This document shows, one piece after another, positions 1 through 4,462 of a DNA stretch of 9,467 nt (within the stretch, counting starts at the first letter, position 1; every line of letters begins with the position of its first letter). The DNA is from Vulcanimicrobiota bacterium (GTDB taxonomy: Bacteria > Vulcanimicrobiota > Vulcanimicrobiia > Vulcanimicrobiales > Vulcanimicrobiaceae), in contig JABEUW010000048.1 in the NCBI GenBank assembly GCA_013043945.1, forward strand, positions 1 to 9,467. Reading direction: 5' to 3'. The translations under genes were made by a program, and so were the position numbers. The notes below the pieces were generated by a model, which worked only from the letters and a program-made list of their open reading frames with translations, was not told where the DNA came from and made no database searches.

Positions 1-198
1 CCCTCGATAGAGGTCGGGAATCAATACGCGAAAACCAGCCGCGGCCATGCGCTCGGCGGTAGAGATAATCTGGTCGTTCACGCCCCACCATTCTTCGAGC
101 ATCACGATTCCCGGAGCATTTTTCGCATCGCCGGGCTCGGCGAGGTAGCCGGGGGCTTTCGCTCCATCGGGGCGCGTAAATTCGATCATCGATCCCAT
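1..198 (-). CDS. Dienelactone hydrolase family protein (N-terminal part, cut by window edge)
   Basis: The first 66 codons are present, read right to left from ATG at 198; the rest lies left of the window. The peptide starts MGSMIEFTRPDG, continues GYLAEPGD, and reaches VMLEEWWGVNDQI at residues 32-44 and RVLIPDLYRG at 57-66. This is the family's usual opening: a short beta-sheet start, the strand with E/W-W-G-V-N that contributes to the active site, then the AxxGFRVLIPDLY helix-strand unit. The family are soluble alpha/beta hydrolases with a Cys/Ser-Asp-His triad acting on dienelactones and other esters or lactones. The triad itself lies outside the window, so the substrate cannot be called. 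The start at 198 is supported by AGAGGA six bases upstream; an in-frame ATG three codons later (189) is a weaker alternative. Its start codon overlaps an ATG on the other strand (197), but the real divergent gene probably starts at 320. Confidence 0.88.
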   Translation of the reverse strand, partial: MGSMIEFTRPDGAKAPGYLAEPGDAKNAPGIVMLEEWWGVNDQIISTAERMAAAGFRVLIPDLYRG

Positions 199-319
199 GT
201 TCGATCCTCTCATAGCGATTTCGGGCACGCTCTCGGCGCGCTTTCTTCGAACCCTCGATGCGAGCGACGGGGTTGCATCGGGGCGGGGTTTTCCGCCGCG
301 CCTTGGAATCCCCGACGCT
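199..319. promoter_or_regulatory. Divergent intergenic region
   Basis: This 121-nt gap separates the divergent hydrolase and membrane-protein genes, so it should carry promoters in both directions. I see no convincing -35/-10 pair on either strand. The only clear site is the minus-strand SD at 205-210. The plus-strand frame is open back to an ATG at 197, so part of the gap could be coding if that start were used. Confidence 0.35.
205..210 (-). promoter_or_regulatory. Ribosome binding site of the dienelactone hydrolase gene
   Basis: On the minus strand AGAGGA lies six bases before the ATG at 198. It favours that start over the ATG at 189. Confidence 0.6.
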
Positions 320-1033
320 ATGGAACGACCGAACGCGAGCGAGCCGAGGGCGCGTCCGAATGCCGAGGCGATCGACGAACCGCGGTGGCATGCCTCGCTC
401 GCGGCGATCGGCGCGTTGATACTCTACGTGCTGTTGCCGCAGCGCCTCGTCTTCGGGCCTGCGTGGTTCGCGCCGATCGTCGTTCTCGCAGTTCTGGTGC
501 CGCTCTCGATCTTCGCTCCCGATCGCGACGACGAAACGAAACTTCACCGTATTGCTTCAATCGTTTCGATCGTCTTGTTGAATATCTTTAACGTCCTCTC
601 CGTGATCCTTTTGGTCATCGATGCATTTTCGCATCATCCCAAGGGTGTCGCCGGCATTACCGGACAGCGATTGCTGCTCTCGGGTGCGCAAATCTGGACG
701 ACGAACGTTTTGGTCTATGCGCTCTGGTTCTGGGAAGTCGATGGCGGCGGGCCGTGGCAGCGCAGCAGGGCGCGAAGCGCGGCGGCGGATCTCAAAGCGA
801 GCTTTTTGTTTCCACAGATGATGGTCGATGCGCAACGCGTGCGTTGCGTCGATCCCCATTGGAAGCCGCTCTTCCTCGATTATCTCTATGTGGCGTTTAC
901 GAACGCATTAGCATTTAGCCCGACCGATACGATGCCGATTACCAGAGCGGCAAAAATGTTGATGCTCGTCGAAGCCTCGATCTCGTTCGTGACGATCGCG
1001 CTCGTCGTCTCGCGGGCGATCAACGTTATCTAA
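320..1033 (+). CDS. Conserved multi-pass membrane protein with channel-pore-like C-terminus (DUF1345-like)
   Basis: From ATG 320 the product is 237 aa. A charged N-terminus (1-24) is followed by hydrophobic segments at about 25-45, 48-66, 80-102, 118-138 and 212-234, with a shorter one at 186-200. Recognisable motifs are FWEVDGGGP (137-145), FLFPQM (162-167) and DYLYVAFTNALAFSPTDTMP (187-206). I know similar stretches from uncharacterised bacterial membrane proteins, and they recall DUF1345. The tail also lines up with the pore helix, filter and last helix of 2-TM potassium channels, but ALAFSPTD stands where TVGYGD would be. Function is unknown; ion transport is inference. The frame extends to ATG 197, but that start overlaps the divergent hydrolase start, has no SD and adds residues that do not look conserved. 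ATG 320 also has only a poor SD. The gene converges with the DUF4239 gene, with 31 nt between stops and no visible hairpin. Confidence 0.72.
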   Translation: MERPNASEPRARPNAEAIDEPRWHASLAAIGALILYVLLPQRLVFGPAWFAPIVVLAVLVPLSIFAPDRDDETKLHRIASIVSIVLLNIFNVLSVILLVIDAFSHHPKGVAGITGQRLLLSGAQIWTTNVLVYALWFWEVDGGGPWQRSRARSAAADLKASFLFPQMMVDAQRVRCVDPHWKPLFLDYLYVAFTNALAFSPTDTMPITRAAKMLMLVEASISFVTIALVVSRAINVI

Positions 1034-1064
1034 CGATATTTTGGGGGCGAGGGGCGAAGACGGC

Positions 1065-1844
1065 CTACAGTTGGGAGTTCGTTGCAAGCCGCGTGCGTAC
1101 GAAAGCTGTCGGCGAGATATGGACGTCTCCGCGGAACGGCAAGTCGAGCTCGGCGATGACGACCATCGTAGCGACGATCGTTGCCGCGAGTAAGATCGTC
1201 ATCAGGTAATGCGCGGGTCTGCTCTGAACGCGAAATAGGTAGCTCCCGGCGACGGTGACGAGCGAGATAAACAGCATCATCCCCCAGAGAACCGGCGGTA
1301 TGCTCTCTTGATTGTCGAATAAGCGCGTCCGTCGTTGGTCGACGAACCGATTCGTCAGATCGAGCATCGACGCGAGGACGGCGGCCTGGCGAGCATCTGC
1401 CGGATGGAAGCTTGCGACGCGCTCCATAATCGTATGGGCGCGATCGCGGGCCTGCCGACTGAAATCGCCGTGTTGCATCGCTGGCCATTCGCGGTTGACG
1501 ACCGCTCGCACGTAGAGAACGATCTCCGATCGCAGGGGCATCGCGAAGCTCTTGGGGAGCGTTTCGCAGAGATGATAGAGATCGCCGAGTGCGGCCGCCT
1601 CGTTTTGGACCGTTGCGGCGGCCTGGTCGAACTCTTGCCAGACGGTGACGACCATAAACGAGAGGATCACCGCGAGGATCGTCCCAATCGTCGTGACGAT
1701 GGGGCCGGCGACATCGTTGTGGGTTAGGCTCGCCAAAGAGACGCGCCGCTCGAATATCGAGAGCCCGAAGGCGGCGAGCGTGCAGGCGAGCGAGATCGCC
1801 ACGATCGCAAAGAGCCAGGTCGGAATTCCGTATATCCAATCCAC
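1065..1844 (-). CDS. DUF4239 (bestrophin-like) integral membrane protein
   Basis: A 259-aa protein read from GTG 1844 to TAG at 1065. Predicted membrane segments lie at about 8-30, 48-68, 184-204 and 212-232, with a soluble helical region between. Family signatures are VILSFMVVTVWQEFDQA (59-75), then NEAAALGDLYHL (81-92), RTRLFDNQESIPPVLW (172-187) and AELDLPFRGDVHISP (231-245). This arrangement, two N-terminal helices then VTVWQ-FD and a C-terminal LD-PF-G element, is typical of DUF4239 (PF14023), which has bestrophin-like topology and no established role. GTG 1844 is chosen because it gives the normal short N-terminus (MDWIYGIPTW) and normal length. SD support is poor: the only strong purine run, GAGGAGGGG, is about 26 nt upstream. 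The frame is open much further upstream, but only by reading backwards through two tRNA genes. Confidence 0.85.
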   Translation of the reverse strand: MDWIYGIPTWLFAIVAISLACTLAAFGLSIFERRVSLASLTHNDVAGPIVTTIGTILAVILSFMVVTVWQEFDQAAATVQNEAAALGDLYHLCETLPKSFAMPLRSEIVLYVRAVVNREWPAMQHGDFSRQARDRAHTIMERVASFHPADARQAAVLASMLDLTNRFVDQRRTRLFDNQESIPPVLWGMMLFISLVTVAGSYLFRVQSRPAHYLMTILLAATIVATMVVIAELDLPFRGDVHISPTAFVRTRLATNSQL

Positions 1845-1961
1845 GATGGCGCCATTCTCGAACGAAGGAGCCCCTCCTCGATGGCTCGGCAACCATTTTC
1901 TTGGAATCCGCGTTGATAGGACGCGTGGAAGCCGGCACAGAACATCGCGCGCCGTGTACGT
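1845..1961. promoter_or_regulatory. Divergent region between DUF4239 gene and tRNA genes
   Basis: This 117-nt gap should hold the minus-strand promoter of the DUF4239 gene and the plus-strand promoter of the tRNA genes. On the plus strand TTGATA at 1913-1918 could be a -35, but no good -10 follows; CAGAAC at 1938-1943 is the nearest weak match. An AGGAG-CCC-CTCCT inverted repeat lies at 1866-1878. AAGGAG at 1865-1870 stands 10 nt before a short plus-strand reading frame, listed separately. Confidence 0.35.
1881..1916 (+). other. Possible 11-codon leader-type reading frame
   Basis: ATG at 1881 opens an 11-residue frame (MARQPFSWNPR) ending in TGA at 1914-1916. It is preceded by AAGGAG at 1865-1870 with a 10-nt spacer, the same SD and spacing as the M16 peptidase gene and the gene at the right edge. 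It lies upstream of the tRNA genes on the same strand. It could be a leader peptide, the remnant of a lost gene, or chance. The sequence shows an SD and a start; translation is inference. Confidence 0.15.
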
Positions 1962-2035
1962 GCGGGTATGATGTAATGGTAGCCTGCGACCTTCCCAAGG
2001 TTGATGCGTGGGTTCGATTCCCACTACCCGCTCCA
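1962..2035 (+). tRNA. tRNA-Gly, anticodon CCC, with encoded CCA
   Basis: A 74-nt cloverleaf. The acceptor GCGGGTA (1962-1968) pairs fully with TACCCGC (2025-2031). The anticodon stem CGACC/GGTTG (1987-1991/1999-2003) holds loop TTCCCAA, giving anticodon CCC at 1994-1996, which reads GGG. The T stem GTGGG/CCCAC (2008-2012/2020-2024) holds loop TTCGATT. Discriminator T2032 is followed by CCA at 2033-2035. U8, A14, GG at 18-19 and A21 are in place. The D stem is weak: A10-U25, U11 opposite C24, G12-C23 and U13-G22. Only four nt separate it from tRNA-Cys, so the two are surely co-transcribed; E. coli has the same Gly-Cys neighbour order in glyW-cysT. Confidence 0.95.
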
Positions 2036-2039
2036 ATCC

Positions 2040-2114
2040 GGCGACGTAGCCAAGTGGTAAGGCAGGGCTCTGCAAAAGCCCCATTCGGCAGTTCGAATCT
2101 GCCCGTCGCCTCCA
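2040..2114 (+). tRNA. tRNA-Cys, anticodon GCA, with encoded CCA
   Basis: A 75-nt cloverleaf. The acceptor GGCGACG (2040-2046) pairs with CGTCGCC (2104-2110). The D stem GCC/GGC is at 2049-2051/2061-2063. The anticodon stem GGGCT/AGCCC (2065-2069/2077-2081) holds loop CTGCAAA with anticodon GCA at 2072-2074. The T stem GGCAG/CTGCC (2087-2091/2099-2103) holds loop TTCGAAT. Discriminator U2111 is the Cys identity base, followed by CCA at 2112-2114. The ATG of the ketopantoate reductase gene follows after 13 nt on the same strand, with no terminator between. Confidence 0.96.
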
Positions 2115-2127
2115 ACTCGTTCTCTCG

Positions 2128-3084
2128 ATGCGCATAGTCGTCATCGGGGCCGGCGGCATTGGCGGGTTCATCGCCGCGGCGCTCGCACGGAGCGGCGCCG
2201 AGGTCGCGGTGATGGCGCGCGGCGCGCATGCCGACGCAATCGTTCGCTCCGGACTTCAGGTTCGCGGCGACCTCGGTACCTATACGGTACCGCTTCGCGT
2301 CGTCTCGAGGCTCGAAGATTTCGACGCCTTCCAATGTGCCCTGCTCTGCGTGAAGGCGCACCAGCTTCCCTCGCTCGATGCACCGTTGCAACGGCTCTCC
2401 CGCGCTGGGGCATGCGTGGTGACGCTCCAGAATGGCGTCCCGTTCTGGTTCGCACGACGGCCGCCGCTCGCGAGCGTCGATCCTGGCGGTGCGCTCGGAT
2501 CGCTCTTTGACGACCGACGGACGATCGGCGGTGTCGTGCATGTCTCGGGGCATATCGAGGCCCCCGGCTCCATCGTGCAGAGCGGCGGCATGCGCTACGT
2601 CCTCGCGCCGATCGCCGACGGCGGCAGTGCCGAGGATGCCTGCGATCGATTGATCGCGATGATGGAGCGAGCAGGTTTGGCACCGGAACGGAGCGCCGAT
2701 CTTCGCGGCATCTTATGGGCGAAGTTGGCGAATAACGTCGCTCTCAATGCCGTGAGTGCGCTGACGCGCCTCTCGATCGCCCCGATGCTCGCATTCGCGC
2801 CGACGCGCGATCTCGTCGCGCGCTTGATCGGCGAGACGCTCGCGGTCGGCCGCGCGCTCGGCGTCGTCGGAGCGATCGATATCGAGCAACGGATGGCGTA
2901 TGCGGCGCGCTTAAGCGACGTGCGGACCTCGATGCTCCAAGATGTGTTGGCCGAGCGAACGATGGAGATCGACCCGATCTTGGGGGCGACCGGCGAGTTG
3001 GGGGAGCGCGTCTCCGTGCCGACGCCAACCGTTACCTCGATGCTCGCGCTCCTTCGCGGTCTTCAGGCGAGTTTTGTACGGTGA
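2128..3084 (+). CDS. panE: 2-dehydropantoate 2-reductase (ketopantoate reductase, ApbA/PanE family)
   Basis: A 318-aa protein of the family that reduces ketopantoate to pantoate with NADPH in pantothenate/coenzyme A synthesis, in the cytoplasm. The Rossmann fold opens the protein with G-A-G-G-I-G-G at 7-13. CVKAHQ carries the dinucleotide-site lysine K76, and LQNG is at 100-103. The C-terminal helical domain has WAKLANNVALN (197-207) with the likely catalytic K199 and substrate-binding Asn, S268, and ERTMEID (276-282) with E280 as the conserved acid. NGVPFWF followed by SVDPGGALGSLF (117-128) resembles a broad subgroup of ketopantoate-reductase paralogues rather than E. coli PanE, so another 2-oxo-acid substrate is possible. 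The ATG is the only sensible start, directly before the nucleotide-binding strand. It has no SD and sits 13 nt after tRNA-Cys. The stop overlaps the hisF start by 4 nt. Confidence 0.9.
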   Translation: MRIVVIGAGGIGGFIAAALARSGAEVAVMARGAHADAIVRSGLQVRGDLGTYTVPLRVVSRLEDFDAFQCALLCVKAHQLPSLDAPLQRLSRAGACVVTLQNGVPFWFARRPPLASVDPGGALGSLFDDRRTIGGVVHVSGHIEAPGSIVQSGGMRYVLAPIADGGSAEDACDRLIAMMERAGLAPERSADLRGILWAKLANNVALNAVSALTRLSIAPMLAFAPTRDLVARLIGETLAVGRALGVVGAIDIEQRMAYAARLSDVRTSMLQDVLAERTMEIDPILGATGELGERVSVPTPTVTSMLALLRGLQASFVR

Positions 3085-3857
3085 GCGTGCTTCCGCGGAT
3101 CATTCCCTGCCTCGATATTCGCGACGGTCGCGTGGTGAAGGGCGTGCAGTTCGAAGGGCTCCGCGATGCCGGCGATCCCGTCGAACTCGCGCGTCGGTAC
3201 GAACGCGAGGGGGCAGACGAGCTCGTCTTTCTCGATATCGCCGCGACGGTTGAAGGGAGAAGCGCATCGCTCGAGATGCTCCGTCGCATCGGTGCCGAGC
3301 TGAGCATTCCCTTCGCGGTCGGCGGCGGGATCGAGAGCCTCGAGACGGTGCGCGCGTTTCTTCGCGCTGGCTGCGATAAGGTCTCGCTGAACTCCGCGGC
3401 GGTGCGCTCGCCGGCGCTCCTCGACGCGATCTCGGGAACCTTCGGAAGCCAGTCGCTCGTCGTTGCGATCGACGTTCGCCGCAGCGGCGCGGGAGCGTTC
3501 GATGTCTATCTCGACGGAGGGCGGAGCCCGAGCGGCCGCGGCGCCGTCGAATGGGCGTGCGAAGCGCAGCGGCGGGGCGCCGGCGAGCTACTGGTAACGA
3601 GCATGGATCGCGACGGTACCCGCGAGGGCTTCGATATCGAACTGACGGCGGCGATCCGCACGGCGGTCGATATTCCGGTCATCGCCTCGGGTGGGGCTGG
3701 AAGCGTCGACGATTTTGCCGCGCTCTTCGCCGCCGGTGCCGCCGATGCGGCATTAGGGGCCTCGGTCTTCCATTACGGGAGCATCGCCATTCCACACCTC
3801 AAGAAAGAACTGCGCGAGCGAGGCATAATGGTGCGACCGTGGCAACCGACGCTTTAA
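3081..3857 (+). CDS. hisF: Imidazole glycerol phosphate synthase subunit HisF
   Basis: A 258-aa (beta/alpha)8 barrel, the normal length for HisF. With the glutaminase HisH (not in this window) it uses ammonia to turn PRFAR into imidazole glycerol phosphate and AICAR, the fifth step of histidine synthesis. The catalytic aspartates are visible: D12 in IIPCLDI and D131 in VVAIDVR, matching D11 and D130 of the T. maritima enzyme. Other signatures are RVVKGVQFEGLRDAGDP (17-33), FAVGGGI (78-84), KVSLNSAA (100-107), SMDRDGT (174-180), the phosphate-binding ASGGAGS (202-208) and GASVFHYG (226-233). The GTG start at 3081 overlaps the panE stop (GTGA), with a weak GGCGAG SD nine bases upstream; GTG at 3087 is also possible. 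hisA and hisH, the usual neighbours, are absent here. Confidence 0.97.
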   Translation: MSVLPRIIPCLDIRDGRVVKGVQFEGLRDAGDPVELARRYEREGADELVFLDIAATVEGRSASLEMLRRIGAELSIPFAVGGGIESLETVRAFLRAGCDKVSLNSAAVRSPALLDAISGTFGSQSLVVAIDVRRSGAGAFDVYLDGGRSPSGRGAVEWACEAQRRGAGELLVTSMDRDGTREGFDIELTAAIRTAVDIPVIASGGAGSVDDFAALFAAGAADAALGASVFHYGSIAIPHLKKELRERGIMVRPWQPTL

Positions 3858-4462
3858 ACTGGGACGAACGCGGGCTGATGCCGGTCGTCATCTGCGATGC
3901 GCGCAGCGGAGAACTTCTGACGCTCGCGTGGGCGAATCAAGCTGCACTCGGTGAAACGCTGGCAACGCGACGGACGGTGCTCTATAGTCGCTCTCGCGCA
4001 CGTCTGTGGCGCAAGGGCGAGAGTTCGGGGAACGGCCAACACGTCGTCGCCGTGACGACCGATTGCGATCGCGACGCGCTCTGCTATCACGTCCTCCCGC
4101 ATGGCCCGGCCTGTCACACCGGCGCCGCGAGTTGCTTTCAGGATCGACTCCTCGAACCCGATGCCCCCGCCGGCGATCTTCGCCGCGCGATCGAGCACCT
4201 GCGCTCGACGATCGCAGTGCGCCGCGGAAGCGACCCCGAGCATTCGTACGTCGCTCGGCTCTTACGCGACGGCGTCGACCGTATCGGGAAGAAGATCGGT
4301 GAGGAGGCGACCGAGGTCGTGATCGCGGCAAAGAATCCCGATGACGATGAATTAATTTGGGAGTCGGCCGACCTGCTCTTTCACCTTTTGGTTTTGCTCG
4401 AAGCGCGCGGCATCGATCCCGATGCCGTCGGTTCGCACTTGTTACAACGCGCGAAGAAGTGA
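3839..4462 (+). CDS. hisI: Bifunctional phosphoribosyl-AMP cyclohydrolase / phosphoribosyl-ATP pyrophosphatase HisIE
   Basis: A 207-aa fusion performing steps 2 and 3 of histidine synthesis: removal of pyrophosphate from PR-ATP (HisE part), then opening of the purine ring of PR-AMP (HisI part). HisI occupies about 1-105: LNWDERGLMPVVICD (6-20), WAN (31-33), SRSRARLWRKGESSG (50-64), the metal-binding DCDRD (75-79), GPACHTG (89-95) and SCF with C99. HisE covers about 115-207, with SYVARLL (136-142), IGEEATEVVIAAK (153-165) and ESADLLFHLLVLL (175-187). Length matches fused HisIE such as E. coli's. GTG 3839 is chosen because the conserved LNWDERGL would be lost from ATG 3878. This makes a 19-nt overlap with hisF, suggesting coupled translation; no strong SD is seen. 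The stop overlaps the recG start (GTGA). Confidence 0.96.
   Translation: MATDALNWDERGLMPVVICDARSGELLTLAWANQAALGETLATRRTVLYSRSRARLWRKGESSGNGQHVVAVTTDCDRDALCYHVLPHGPACHTGAASCFQDRLLEPDAPAGDLRRAIEHLRSTIAVRRGSDPEHSYVARLLRDGVDRIGKKIGEEATEVVIAAKNPDDDELIWESADLLFHLLVLLEARGIDPDAVGSHLLQRAKK

Noticed and set aside
197..319. Start of the membrane protein at ATG 197
   Set aside because: The ATG overlaps the divergent hydrolase start codon and has no SD. The added 41 residues look non-conserved and would leave no room for a promoter.
1034..1064. Terminator between the convergent genes
   Set aside because: The 31-nt gap has TTTTGGGGGCGAGGGG but no inverted repeat able to form a stem.
1845..2171. Extension of the DUF4239 frame upstream to an ATG at 2171 (368 aa in total)
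   Set aside because: The extra residues are the reverse translation of tRNA-Cys (ADSNCRMGLLQSPALPLGYV) and tRNA-Gly (GIEPTHQPWEGRRLPLHH), a well-known spurious-protein pattern. The family N-terminus fits GTG 1844.
1030..2553. 507-codon open frame on the minus strand
   Set aside because: It runs antisense to both tRNAs and panE and out of frame through the DUF4239 gene. The product is Arg-rich with no domain; it is a by-product of GC-rich codon use.
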